DNA of 64,000 nt from Campylorhamphus procurvoides (GCA_013396655.1 WBMV01000268.1:310001-374000); one strand, 5' to 3'. Positions 12,401-25,360 are shown, counted from the stretch's first letter. Notes: generated from the sequence alone by a model not told the origin. Made by a program: numbers and translations.

Positions 12401-15400
12401 CACAGCTCCTGCTGCCACCACCCTCTGGCCACAGACACATCCAGCCACCAGCCTATCGCTGCTCTGGCAGCCAGTCCCACCCAATGCCTGTCCACTGGCT
12501 GCGGGGCTGCCTTTTGATCTGGGAAAGAAGTGACAGGAGTATTTGGGTCCACCTGCCCTCCCCTAAACCCAAGGTGAATGCTCATGCACACACAGATTCC
12601 AGCACCTCTGCTCTGTCTTTCTTCTTCCACTAGAGCTCATGACAAAAGCTGAAACCCTCCAAGACAACCTTTTCTTGCATCACAGCCAACAGTTGACTTG
12701 AAAGAGATTTTCATCAGCTTCGCAGGGCACTATTATGGCACTACTTCAAGTGCTTCTATTGAATTTAAGCCTGAAGAATTCCTTGGAGAGGCTCATTGCA
12801 GGCCAGGGCCCTCTATGCAATCACTCCCAGGTCCTCCAGTGACAATCAGACATCAGCCGAAGCTGCCAGCTCTGCAGAGAGCTGCATCCTGGAACAGCCT
12901 GTGCTGAGGACAGACTTCCAGCAGCGAATCCAAGGAAAGTTGCTCACCACAAGAGAGTTTCTCATGATTATTGTTACTATGTGGTCCCCTAAATGAAAGC
13001 ACCTATTTGGCTGATGCCTTCATTTTGGGTTGGGTTTGTTGGTTTTTTTCTCAGTTCCCTGTGAGGTCAAACGCCAGCCAGATTTTTGTGACAGCAGGTA
13101 AGACCTGTCTTGTTGAATTTTACCAATTTCTTATCTTTGCTCTTAGTGAGATTTGCCTTCTCCTCTTTGATGGGCAGGACAGGGGGTTATTCTTGTTTCT
13201 CCTGTCAGCTCCTACCAGCAGGTGGGAAAATGGCGATTTCCTTGCAAGAAAAGTGCCTTTCCAAAGACCATCAAGGCTTTCATTTTGTGCCTTCATTTTG
13301 TTCAGGTTTTGCTTAGGTTTAACTGAAGGTTTGTCAGCAGCTACATGGGTGTAAATGAGAAATAGATTCATGCCTGACTCATTCAATACTCTACCACATC
13401 TCATCCCATCTGCCAAGAGCTCTGGTTCAGGCTGCAGGGAGCTCTCCTTGCTCTCACAAGGCAGAGTTGGGGTGCAGGGGCCAAGAGGTCATAGACCCCT
13501 CTCAGGAAGGGCTTTCAAACAAAAATCTGTGAGGTCACTGCTTATGCCCCCTTATCTCTCAGGCTGCCTGCACCCACTGCCAGAGCAAGACCTGCCCCAT
13601 CCCTCTGGATAGTGGGTCTCTCCCAGCTGCCTGGCCCAGAGGTCTTGAGACATCAACTTTTCTGCCTCCACCAGATGGATATTGGAGGAAACAAATGTGT
13701 TCCCAAAAATAGTGCCTCCCTTTGTGGCTTTGAACAGCCATGTGTCACTCATGCTCCTGCTGAGTCTGGCTTTAGGTACAGCTGGCTGCTCTGGGTAAAG
13801 AGGGCTATTACTTCTTCCCAGAACAGATTGTCCATATGATGAACATACAAAATGATTCAATCTTTAAAAAACCCACAAAACCCAGGAGAAAGGCTATTGA
13901 GCCAACCTTCGTGGCCAGGGCAGAGACAGCACAGGGATGCACTTGCCGGATGGGAGTCCAGCAGGAGGTCTCTGGCAGCCCTTCTCCCCTCAGACAGAGC
14001 CCTCCAAGCCCTCACTGGGGCTTACTCCCTTGGGCACTTGCACATGGGGCTAAGGTAGGTGATCGTGATGTATTGGGGGTGGCTGTCACTGCAATGTCCC
14101 CACACTCCAGCCCTGCAGGCAGGAGAAGGTGCTGGACGAGCCATAAGGGTCAAAGGATGGAAACCATGGCAGTAGGAGGAAAGCAAGCAGAGGAAGGTGC
14201 CCCCACTCTGAGCCTCCACTGAAGCTCTGATTAGAGGTTAAACACAGCACAGAAACTTAAAACAAGCAGATAGGAGCATTTTCAAATCATGCACAGACTT
14301 TACTCAGCTCCTCAGCTCTTATGAGGTCTGCCCTGGGAGTGTGGGCATAGGCATGAGCCAGCAGGGAAGGCAAAGCAGGGCATGCCCAAACCCCTGCACT
14401 CTGACTCTGAATGAATTTCATGCAAATTTTAGAAAGCAACTGAGATGTCTGGAACTTCCTCCGTCTGTCACTGGCTTATTTCTAACAGAAGCCATAATGA
14501 GGCACCTGGAGGACAGGATCATTTAGTTTTCTTTACAGTAATCATAATTTAGATGTTTTGTAATGTAATAGGAGCGAGAAGGGAACAGCAACTGGAAGAG
14601 CTTGCTGGCTTATCAGTCTGGTGAGCTGCAGCACAAAGGTCAGGCAGGCCCTGTCCTGCCGTGCTAGAAATACAGCTTTTCAGTCCTGTCTTGCAATAAA
14701 ACCTGCCTGCTGTTGTCCTTGGGGGTTGAGCATGCTGGCCGGAGACACAACTACACAGCAGCTGGGTGCCCGGGCCACCCCGCTGCACCTCTCACAGCAC
14801 ACAGCAGCCCAACACAGCAAAAACCAGAGGCTTCCAGAGACAAAAGCATGTATTTCAGCTCCTACTAACTCAGCTGGGCCTTTCCTAGGGCCCTTGGTCA
14901 CCTGCATATGAGCCCAGTGTGGCCAGAGCACCCCACACCACTGAAGGCAGAATGCAGAGGTATGGTGGCCCTTGGGGAGTTCCAGCAGGCATGGCCGAGA
15001 ACTGCCTTCAGGCTGGCAAGTCTTACCTGGAGACCATCAACACAGAATTTGGTGCACCTGCTTATATATTTTAAGCACAGACTTGCCTGAAGTTCCCTCT
15101 GCAAAATAAACAAAACCCCTGGTGCCCTGTGTTGTCCAGTGAGCACTCGCTGGGCTTCCTTTGAATCTGGGCAGGGCTGATACTCTTCAGCTAGGCAGGA
15201 ACTGCATGTGCCTAACATACAGCACAGACCCCAGCCAAACTGCAGCCTCATTGACTCCTGCTCTGTAAAGCAAAATTTCCCTTTTACTGATTTAAAGGCC
15301 AGAGAATAGGGCCTGGTCCTTCCCCTCCTTGAGCAGCTGCCAGCGCTGTTAGTGCAGGACAATTCTGTTGCTTTGTTTTTTACTCCTGAACCTGCAGAAC

Positions 15401-18373
15401 AAGCAGCAAGAGAAGTGAGGAGAAACCAGCAAGCACCATGGCATTTTGCCAGGTAGCATCCTGGGGATTTGTAGGGAGGAACAGAGCTTGGAAAGGGTGG
15501 CCAAAGCCCATGTGCAGGCTCTGAGGGGCCACCAGCACAGGGATGTTTGATGCCCACTACCGCTCTCCCCTGCACAGAGCCCTGGCTGCTCTAGAGACGT
15601 GTGTGGACTCTGGGGCTCCTTTGCTACAGCCCCACAGGGAGCAAATCAGCTCAGGGACCAACCTTGATGTCAACTGCTCCTTAGAGGGATTGGAATGCAA
15701 CTAGTTTCACCTTTCCCTAACCCTCACACCTTGACAGCTTCTTCAAAAATGTGGGTTCAATGCACCATTTGCCTCTCTCTGCCTTTGTTGTTTCCATCAG
15801 TAACTTCTATTTCTGTAGATGACAGAAAATTAAAGAACTGTCCCCAAGGATATCTAAAACTCATGCCCATAATCACTTACTGTCTCCAGGGTCTCCAAGT
15901 GTTCTTGATGCAAATTCAGCAGCATCCCTTGCCATGCGCTGGCCACTCAGGAGCTGTGCAGAAGTGAGTAGTAACCCTGTCTCCTCCCTGTTGAAGGAGG
16001 TAGATGTCTCCCACAGCACCCTACCCTGACAGCCTCAGCCATCCCCTAAATATCCAGTTTGTCATTTTGTAGAGTGATGTGGGAACCTTAGCCAGCTATG
16101 AAGCGCAGCTGGAGCCAGGCTCCTTGGATCTATCTGTGCATGAGTAAGAGAGCAAGCGTGTCCATCGAGGAGGATATCTCATGCTGGGAGATGTCCTGAG
16201 GGAAAGACAGCAGGCAAAGAGACCCAGCCTGAGCAGGAACAGCCATGGCCCCAGTAGCTCTCTGTTGGGTGACTGTGACAATCTTGCCTGGGCTGTCAGC
16301 TCTGCCACCACCATTGCAAAGGGAGAATCTGCTCTCTGATGATACAAAAGAATCACAATTCCTTTTTCCATGGTGTTTTCTTCAGCAGCTTTTTCAATTG
16401 CCATTCACATCCCTCTCCCATATCACACTGCCAGCTCTCCACCATCTCTCAGGTGCTAGACACATTCAAGGTGCTTGCCAGGCTCTTGGCAGCATTGTCC
16501 TTTCATCCCTCTATCCCTCCTGCACTGTCCATAGCCCAGCATGGCCACGGAGGAGGGCTGGGCTCATGGCCCATCATTCCCATGGCTGTCCCTAGAGCTG
16601 GGGCAAGTGGTGCCAACAGGGCCCCAGTGCTGGTGTCTTCAGTGCAGTGAAGTCAGCAAGAGTTTGCACAACACCATGGTGGAAGATTGCAAGTGAATGC
16701 CTTGCGCTGCGCCCTTTCCTATGGCCACAGAGGTTGGGAATCTATTTTAAAAAGTATGAACTACAGTCACAGTCTTACACTAACTAGGCCTGCTCCTATG
16801 ATTCTTTGTTGTAAAAGTGGACTTAAAAACAGGGCTGCCCCTCTTAGAGAGGTGGGTGGGCTTATGGCCCCTCAGCATCCCTCCCTGCCTGCACCTGCTG
16901 GCTTGAGGCAGGGCTGCAGCAGGACCACCAACCTCCAGCCACAGCCAAGCAGTGGCCTTCCAGCCCTCATCCCCCTGCACTCCTGGGGTAATAAATGTTC
17001 TGTTGCCTTTTTCTCCCTTTACTAACCTAGCCTACCTCATTCTCACTTAGCTTCCACCCACAATACAAAAGCAAGCCTCAAGTGTAGTGCTTAGCACCAG
17101 GGTGCGCACGCTGGTCACACGTGGGTATTTTCCCCTTGCTTCCCCAAGCTTTCTTTGATTCGCTGATGCTCATTCTGCTCCAGGACAGCCTTACAGGGAA
17201 TTTTCCATGAGAAAAGTAACAGAAACAAAGATCCTAAATGGTTGGCTTGCACCTTGTTTGCTGTGATGATCCTGTGAGTATGCTCAGACCTGTCAGCACT
17301 GTCCTGCCCCTCCCAAAGCAGGGCTGGGGCTGTGTGTGCTGCCTGGGGCACCCACTGCAGTCCCACCAGCATGGGGTGCTTGAGGTACGCATCCTGGCAG
17401 GGAAATGCTAGTCTTAAATTGCCATCCAGCTTCTGGGACACGACTTGGCAGCTCTGCTGGATGCAGCGTTGTGTTGGCTGGTGTCCGAGCTCGTTTAACA
17501 CCTCGTGATCTACCCCTGCCTGGGCAGCATCTGGCTCTGCAAATGCTGCCATCGCTGTGGGGAGACCACGGGCAAGCCCAAAAGAGTGATTCCTGCCCCG
17601 TGCCCTGTGACACAGCATTTCTGCAGCACCAAGGGCTTAACATTCATTTCATGTGGTCCCTTTTTATCAATCCCAGACAGGTGGTTTGGGGGGGTGCCTG
17701 TGAGGGTCTCCCCACCTTGCCTGGGGTAAGGGTAAATGCCCACACAGAACTGATGGGAAGGAGCTCATCTATGCTGTATGGGGTTGGGGATGGAAGAGAA
17801 GGTAGGAAAAGGAGGGAGAGGAACGGAGCACTTGCCCACAAAGTACAGCAATTCTTTAAATATCCTCTTTTCCCTATTTCAGTCTACCAGGTTTTAAATA
17901 AAGCAACATTTTAGTTGGTTTTGCCATTATGAAAAAGAGTTTTTGGAAGTCTGGTACTTCCTTACAATGATGGGTAATAGACAGATCTATTGATAATGAC
18001 ACAGTGCGCACATGAACGAGCATTTATAATCCTCCTGTACTGTGAAATATGTACCAGTGCCAGAAACACCCCCCTGCACTAATACCATGGGTGTGTGCTC
18101 AAATATGTACTTCTTTTCTTCCTAATTCTTCCAGGCAGTGGGAAATGTTGCAGTGCAGCTGACAGCATCTCTCCAGTAATGAAATGCTGCAATTCAATGG
18201 TTTTTCACACTCACAGTGCATTGCCTTCCTCCTTTTTTGTATTCCTCCAAGAGGCTTAGCAAGATGAGAAAAGCTACTTCAGAAGCAACTGCAGTGTGTC
18301 TGCAATTGACCTATGGGTTTGGGGCTTTATCTGTCTCTTCCTATGCTGGAAGGCATTTAGCAAGAGATAAATA

Positions 18374-18388
18374 GCTAATTTCATTAGC
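18374..18388. repeat. Short inverted repeat with paired ATTA cores
   Basis: GCTAAT and ATTAGC arms separated by TTC. Each arm holds a homeodomain-type TAAT/ATTA core. It could be a paired-site element in a distal enhancer; this is inference only. Confidence 0.3.
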
Positions 18389-20161
18389 AGATATGATTCC
18401 TCCATAATGCGAGTTCTTCTGATTGAATTACGAGAGTAAAATGCTAAAAAGGAGTTTTATTCTAAGGCTTTTGTAGGGCTACCAAAGTGGCATTTGCTGA
18501 GATTTGTATAGATCTGAGTTATAGAAAGGTGACAAGTTTTGAGGAGGTCTAGACAGGAGAAAGTGAAGATGACTCATTTTTAAAACCAGGGGGGTTTCTT
18601 TTATCACATAGTTGTCAGGGTTGCAACAAGAGTGAGTGTCTGCAACTCCAACTGGAGGAGCAAACCATGAGCTCAACAGAAGGTCAGTGGGAGAGAGCAT
18701 TATTAACTAGCAGCTTGCACTGTGAAGTGATTTTTCCCTCCACACCAAGGAGGCATTTATCTTTGAATATTAACATGATGAACATGCAAAGCACAGATTT
18801 AAGGGCATCTGAGAATGTTAATCCAATTACAGTTTTATTCCAGCATCCCTTAAAACCTTCTTCAGTTCTTTTATCCAGACTTGTCTATTTAGAGTGAGTG
18901 ATTCAGAGATAGGAGGCAGATACCAGTTCCTGTTACTGAAGAAACTTCATGATTCAGCATAGCCTAATGCTATGAATCCTGAGGACCCAGTGGCATGTTC
19001 TATGTTCTTCCCTCTAAAAGGAACTGTAGGGAGTATTTCTAGGTTTTGTTGGGTTTTAGTTGGTAGCAATAGCTGACCAAGTACATCAAGCCAAGGTGTC
19101 ATGATTGTAGAATTGACTGTAATTATCAAGGGGATAGCTTTACTGCTGTTCCAACACCTTGTTGCAGTTATGTTTAGAAACCACAGGTATGCAGACAGGG
19201 AATCCCATCTTGCTGTCCACTTACACTTGACTCAGTTGGCATGTCTTGCTTTTCACCTGACCTTCACCATCCTGCTGTGACCACCATAAGACTTTTCCCT
19301 CCTCGTAGTCTTTGGTCACACCCAGGGGCTGGTCATCTCACCTACCCACTGAATGGAAGTCTCTTGAGAGTCTCTCTCTCCACTAGCCCGTGGAGTTCAT
19401 TGCTTTGGAAACAGATGACTGCAAGCAGCATACACATACTTCAGACGAGATCTCACCCGGGCCCTCTTCAGCCCTCCGCATGCTTTCCTACCCATCCCCC
19501 CACTCCAGTGCTCCTCTCCTGATGCATTATCTTTGCTTCTATTTTAATTAGGCCACCTACATTTGCAGGACTCACAAACAAGGCTTCAGGAGGATATTTA
19601 ACTATTTAAAGTATTATTTCCCGGCTCAGAGGGAGGCCGCACAATTAGACCATTCCTAGCAGCTGTCCAGACTATTCTGAACAATTTCTAAGACAAAGAT
19701 GATGTCATTTTCCTGAGATGTACTAGAAGGGGCCTCCAGTTAGTTTGGGAAGTTTGCCTATCCACCCGTATAAGCCATTCTTGCTGCCAAAAATGATAAC
19801 ATCACCCATCATCTCCGACCTTTGAGAACAGCTCGTTACAGCACTCCTTGCACAGGCACAGTTATCACATTCCCTCTGGTAATCTGCATATGAAGCATAC
19901 CCAAGTGCTTTAACTTTTCCTCACAGGTTAAAAACCATCTTTTTTTGTCCCTTGGACTCTTTCAAAATTGTCTGTATGCTAAATTGTGGCCCCATGGACC
20001 AGCCATAGTGCCGAGCTCGGGCTTCTGCACAGCTTAGCCTGGAGCCATGATTATCTCCCTCCCCATATGAACTCTACTGATGTTAGCATCTTCCAGGGTG
20101 ATCCTTGCTTTTTATGCAGCAGTATCACAATTTGATTCATATTTTGTTTGCAGCCCAGCTA

Positions 20162-20175
20162 TAATCTGCAGATTA
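20162..20175. repeat. Perfect 14 bp palindrome TAATCTGCAGATTA
   Basis: Every base is matched by its reverse complement. The arms contain TAATCT, close to the TAATCC site of bicoid/OTX-class homeodomains. A regulatory role is inference. Confidence 0.35.
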
Positions 20176-21700
20176 CTATGTCCTGAACTGCTGCTTATGC
20201 AGGTATTTTTCTTTTTCATTTCATTTGTTCTTATTTCCCTCCTGAACATACTATTTTCCACATTTTTTTTTCCACAGCAGCTTATCTTATTGATTCCTGA
20301 CCTTCCCTCCAATTAATCAAAACCATTTTTTAATTTATTCAGGCCTCCCAGACTGCAATCCTGGCGAGCTGATACTTTTGTTCACTTTATAAATGTAGCC
20401 TCTAAGACATTTGTTGATTACATTAATGACAACATTTGCCAGAAACAGCCTTGAGAGACTCCTGCTGGGCTCCCCTCCTTTCCTCCAGTTCTGATGATTT
20501 TCCATTCCCTCCTGCTCACAGAAAAGGATCCACCAGGGCTGCATGGTCACTCCTGCACTTTCAGGGGCTTCCTACTAGTACCAGTGGAAGCATTTAATCT
20601 TCTCCACAGCTAAGTTCACAGGGCTGCAGTAGCCCTGTGTTCATGGTAACTAGCCAGTTTGCTTCCCCCTGAGTTCCCTTTGGCTGGTGATTGCAATCCT
20701 GATGGCCCACTCAGTTGAAGACACAGCAGTTCCAGTGCTAATCCCTTTGCCCATCCAGTCAATTGCTTTGATTTCATGATCAGCCTGAAGCAAAGCAAAC
20801 TACAGAGCAGCCTGAGGCACGGGGCACACAGGCTACCCGGTTATTATGACAATCATGTTCCTCTCGAGGTTGGACAGAATTTTTGCTCCCAGGGGAACAG
20901 GGCAATGCAGAAGTGATGGAATGGCTCAGTGCACAGCCACAGCTTGCTGTGGCTTGGGAAGGCTGTCCCACCACCCATGGCATATACTGCACTAGGAACC
21001 ACACTGCATGATTGCAGAGCAGGTGTCTCACAGCAGATGTACGCCTTCTACAGGATGGGATATCTATAAGAACACACAATCACTTCAGTGGCTTTGATGC
21101 AAAATAAAACCTTCAAGTAACTATAACAGTGAAATTAATTATTGTCAAATTCTTGGCTGTAGGCACATGCTCCAAAGTGTAGGACTCTATATCCTTTGGT
21201 TAGATGGCCAGCTTGAAAACACCAGTCATCTACAGTCACTCACACACTCATGCTAATGCAGAATACTGACTGGAAATAAAACCTGAAACCACACCCTACC
21301 AAGTCTGTGGCAAAGAAGCAACAACCCACCGTGGAGTGCTTAAGAAAATGTGTACTAGTGCCACAAGCCAGTTCAAAAGAAAGAGGACATTTCACATGAA
21401 AGATGTGAGCAGCAGGAAACAAACCTAGGGATGGGAACGGACATGGTCTATCTTTGCCAAAAATATTTCTGCTGCAGTAGCATCAACCTGCGTCCCTACA
21501 CACATTCATCCAGTAGGGCTCGTCCTGATTTCATGCAGTGACCCGTGCTCTGGTATTTCACTGTGGTCATCAAAAAGTTAAAGATGACCTCTGGCATGGA
21601 GACCAACTCCACAGAAACTTGTGACTTTTCAGAGAATACTGCTTTGCTGAACCCTGTTCCTCTCCTTCTCACACCTCCCTGAGGGAACCACGCAACAAAC

Positions 21701-23324
21701 CTTTTTGTGTATAGAAGTGAACTGATTTGAATTCCATGTAAATTCTGTTGCAGAGCTTTCCATCTTCACCCAAAATTATAAAAATTCTATTTTGTAACCA
21801 AGATCAAACCACTTTCTTCGTCCAGGTTAGCAAACTTTTCCTTACTAGTCTCTTGAACTTGAATTAGTCTCTTGAATTCTCCCTGAATTGTTAAATTAGT
21901 TTTGAGACTAATCTTTGAACTAATAAATTACTCTAAACTGAATAAAAGAAGTTTGCATTTTGGCCTTCAATTGAAAGCCTGTTAAATACATGGGCCATTT
22001 GGAATCAATACAAGTATCAGCATAAAAATTTGTCTAAAATAAACCAACAGAAACATAGTATTATTTCAGTTATTTCTAAAGTGCTAACATTGTAAGTGCA
22101 AAAAAGGAATTCAGAAGATGGAAGGAGAACACCACCATTCAGAAGATTTAAACTTACTCTTTATGATGCACTTTCATCAAAATCTGTAGTTGCCAAGTAT
22201 CAAATTCATTCATGCAACATCAATCCACTAAGAAATACATATTTTGGTGAGAAAACTAAAGTCCATATTTATGTAAAAACTGTTCTGAAATAAAAATAAA
22301 CCAAGATTTTTTTTTTTTACAAAAAAATTATTATTTTTTTACTAACAGAATAATTATTTGGAAAACGTAATTTCCCACATGAAATAGTTAAAGGAAGTTA
22401 AATATATTTAAAAATGGAAGATTTTGCATTTACATAGTTATATACCGTTAATATTGAAGATATGGTTTCTGGCAAAAAATTTCTCATGCTTAAAAAAATG
22501 CACCTTAGTTTTATACTGTACATTACAACATTCAGTAGTAAGAAACAGAAGTAGTAAACAGGTTATATGCAAAGAAAAGAAGTTACATTTACAAGACAGT
22601 TACAACCGTGACACAAAAACAGTAAAATGTTCCGTTTTAACAGTATTTGAAGGCAATTCAAAATCATTTCAGGAGTTTTGTGAAATTTAAGGCCATTAGT
22701 TCTAAATAATATGTATCTGACACAAACTCACAAAACTGTGTTTTTTATACAAAATATACATGCAAAACCATTTTGTAATTATATACGAACAGGCATATAG
22801 TAAAATTTTTGGGGTAGTTCCATACACAAAGCAACATGGTTGTGCAATTTTTAAATCAGATAATTAACATTATCATTCATGCACCCTGAATGGAAACGTG
22901 ATTAAAAGACAATATTAAACTCAAGTAATAAGAGTCAGCATCCCTTTGAACAGGCAATCTAGACAAAAAAAAGTTAAGATTTAAAATTTTTAAAGTTTAA
23001 AAGGGTCCATTATAAAACATCTGCTGTAATCACTTCAAAAGATATTTCTGATGCAGAATTTCCAGTGCTTTAAGGGATGCATGATATGATTTAATGAGCT
23101 CAGTGAGTCAACTATAATACTCTGATAGTTCTGAATTGAGGTAATTTTCTTTAATTAATTATAGCAAGTAAATATTCTAATTTGTTTCAGTAGCTAGTTT
23201 AAAAATCTGTAAACTCAGATAAACTTAGAAATTGGAGAATATCTGAAAAATTACACATACCTCCCCCTCAGAGTTTGGAGTTAGTTGTAAGTCATATGCA
23301 ATTGTGTTATTCACATTTGAGGAG
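21701..23324. other. AT-rich flank downstream of CPNE8
   Basis: AT-rich sequence below the predicted UTR end. Part may still be CPNE8 3' UTR if a longer transcript exists. It holds poly-T and poly-A runs near 22308-22340 and no protein-like frame. Confidence 0.6.
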
Positions 23325-23330
23325 TTTATT
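23325..23330 (-). promoter_or_regulatory. Candidate CPNE8 poly(A) signal, distal
   Basis: AATAAA on the minus strand, in the context TCAGAATAAACTCC, about 570 bp after the stop codon. GTG-containing sequence follows it on the minus strand. It could serve as an alternative end of the transcript. Confidence 0.35.
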
Positions 23331-23527
23331 CTGAAACTGTGAGAGGAGTGGATTACTAAGCACTGACTGAAGCACTTCAGTTACTTGAAAACAAATAGAT
23401 ATATTTGTCCTTTTCTTAGCTTTCATTTGTATTTGTCTGGACAAACATTCAAAGAGATATTGCTTCTCTTGTTATCTTGTGACAAACTATTGCAAGCTAG
23501 AAGACATGTGAGTCAATATTCCAAACT

Positions 23528-23533
23528 TTTATT
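23528..23533 (-). promoter_or_regulatory. Candidate CPNE8 poly(A) signal, proximal
   Basis: AATAAA on the minus strand, in the context TTAAGAATAAAAGTTTGG, about 366 bp after the stop codon. Cleavage would fall about 10-30 bases lower. Downstream sequence is only weakly GT-rich. Confidence 0.45.
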
Positions 23534-23898
23534 CTTAAGAATAGTTATAAAAGTACTGAAATTTAAAAATAGTAACATGTAAACATTGATACAGAATAAT
23601 AGCATTCCTATACATTTATATACACACAGTATTCAGAGAGGACACTATTCTTCTGAGTTGAAAACCTGACTTGTGCTTTCCCCCTCCAATAAATACATCA
23701 AAAAAGTAGGGTGCTTTGTAAAAAGAAAAAAAAACAACTACTCAGAACATCAGCATTTTACTCCTAGCATTTAAAAGCTTTCTAGTTGCTTATGCAACTA
23801 TAGGAGAATTTTGGTATGTGAAGAGAATTTTTCTAGCTCCAAAAAGTTACCAGAAGCTACTGCTGCATCCAGAGACTTGTGATAAATGCTTTGGAGCA

Positions 23899-24087
23899 TC
23901 ATATCTGAGTCTGCAACATGTGAATGGGGGGTGTATAGGGCGGTGGTGCAGGGAGTGGTTTTATTCCTCTGACTCTCATGTAAGACAGAAACTGCTCTGG
24001 AATTTCAGCTAAAACATCTTTAGCAAGTCTTGCCATGCTTAACACGTGGTTTCCGCTTCTGTCAATGTAATCTCGGAACGGCACAAA
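23899..24087 (-). CDS. CPNE8: CPNE8 last coding exon with stop codon
   Basis: 189 bp of coding sequence after acceptor ttgttttgtag: 62 codons (residues 367-428) and TGA at 23899-23901. It begins [20 protein letters not shown], continues [20 protein letters not shown], and ends in the proline-rich tail [11 protein letters not shown]...LQTQI. FVPFRDY...[10 protein letters not shown] closes the copine domain. The tail is the most subtype-specific part of copines and matches copine-8 as remembered, with a few substitutions such as RVRGIKPLP. The exon continues into the 3' UTR at lower coordinates. Confidence 0.97.
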   Translation of the reverse strand, partial: FVPFRDYIDRSGNHVLSMARLAKDVLAEIPEQFLSYMRVRGIKPLPAPPPYTPPIHMLQTQI

Positions 24088-25339
24088 CTACAAAACAAAA
24101 GAGATGCTCACTCAGGTTGTTACACAGACACAGAATACATCTTACAACGTGAAAATAAGAAAGCTTTATCTAGGGAATTAGAGTACATAAATATGCTACT
24201 TTGTGCATTTTATGTGTGCATATGTTGTGGCTTATATTATATATATAAATACATACATCGTATCTCAATTTTTAAAAATCTGTCTTGTAATAGAAACACA
24301 GTCATGTTTTCGCTTTGGGTGAACGTCTTCGCATAAGCCATGGCTAGCTCAGATTGCCAATGACAGGTTTCACTGGTTCATCTCTGAACCCTTTTCATAC
24401 AGGAAGGTAATTTTGCCTCAGAAAGCTCTTCTTAGCTTACATTCCCTGCTCCTGGGGCTCTCCTCCCAGACTGCCAGAAGTGAACAAAACAGAAAGGGTG
24501 GCTTTATATTGTTGACCATTTTGCATTATACCTGGTAGAACTACAAGCCACCTGAATGTTTTTAATATGATACTAACAGATACGTAAAGAACCTAAGCAA
24601 AAAGGATTGGATTCAAACAGGAACTTTTTTATGTGATATCCAGATCTGCAACACCTAAACCACTTAGCTACCCAGCTTTGGCTTGGATTTTGTAACACTT
24701 AATGAGATGCTTTTGTGCTACTGGCATATTGAAAAGAAACAATCGAGGCTCCTTGATTTTTATTCACAACAGACAGCACACAGCAAAGCAGTGGGTTAAG
24801 TTTGCTAATAGGTTATGCCAAAGGAAAGGCTGATTTGAAATTCTGCTTCTTGCTCAGATTTTGGAGCCTATCTAAGGGAACAGCTGGGTGACAAAATTGG
24901 AATTCTGTGTCCCAAACCACTTCTGGTGCTGACATGCCAGGCTACGCTATGGTGCCTTTCTGCTTCCCCATCCCCCAAAACAAACAAACCAGCAAACAAA
25001 TAGGGAATATTTACTTGTTAACTGTTGTAGTCCAGGATAAAACTAGAACTGAGATATCAGATCCACAGATATCTCATCTCCTGGCTGAACTCTAAAATCA
25101 TTTGCCCAACAAGTTATGCTTTCCTGGATGCACAGCAAACACATCCACAGATTAAATTCTGTTTTTGGGAAAAGCATTGAGGCTTTCAAGGTTTAGGGAA
25201 ACACAGAGTTACAGTGAGAGTTTAACCTACCCTTAATAGCTGAGATCCTGAGTGTTTTCCAGAAAAGACAGAAATAAGCAAAAGAAATCTAGTAAATATA
25301 TTAAATGAAAAAACCCTCAACAACCTCTTGGAAAAAAAC

Positions 25340-25360
25340 ACAACCAACCAACCAACAACC
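25340..25360. repeat. (ACCA)n simple repeat
   Basis: Short run of CAAC/ACCA units inside the last CPNE8 intron. Confidence 0.7.

Larger units (their letters stand above)
9427..21700. other. GC-richer intergenic block, no gene seen
   Basis: Base composition is visibly richer in G and C than the CPNE8 half of the window, so stops are scarcer and open frames longer (up to 225 codons at 14898-15575, minus). None shows domains, a conserved motif or exon-like boundaries. Short inverted repeats with homeodomain-like cores lie at 18374-18388 and 20162-20175. No recognised mobile element or RNA gene. Confidence 0.6.
23325..23898 (-). other. CPNE8: CPNE8 3' UTR (predicted extent)
   Basis: Sequence directly after the stop codon on the minus strand. 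It is AT-rich with no open frame of note, as expected of a 3' UTR. The lower limit is set at the second of two AATAAA hexamers; the true UTR may stop near 23505 or extend toward 22.1 kb. Transcript data would decide. Confidence 0.5.

Noticed and set aside
12208..12630. Several overlapping 90-140 codon frames on both strands
   Set aside because: A GC-rich, pyrimidine-biased patch leaves all frames open at once; no frame has family character.
1..22000. Exons of a neighbouring gene such as ALG10, which lies beyond the 3' end of CPNE8 in human (synteny from memory)
   Set aside because: No large exon-like frame or recognised peptide was found in this part.
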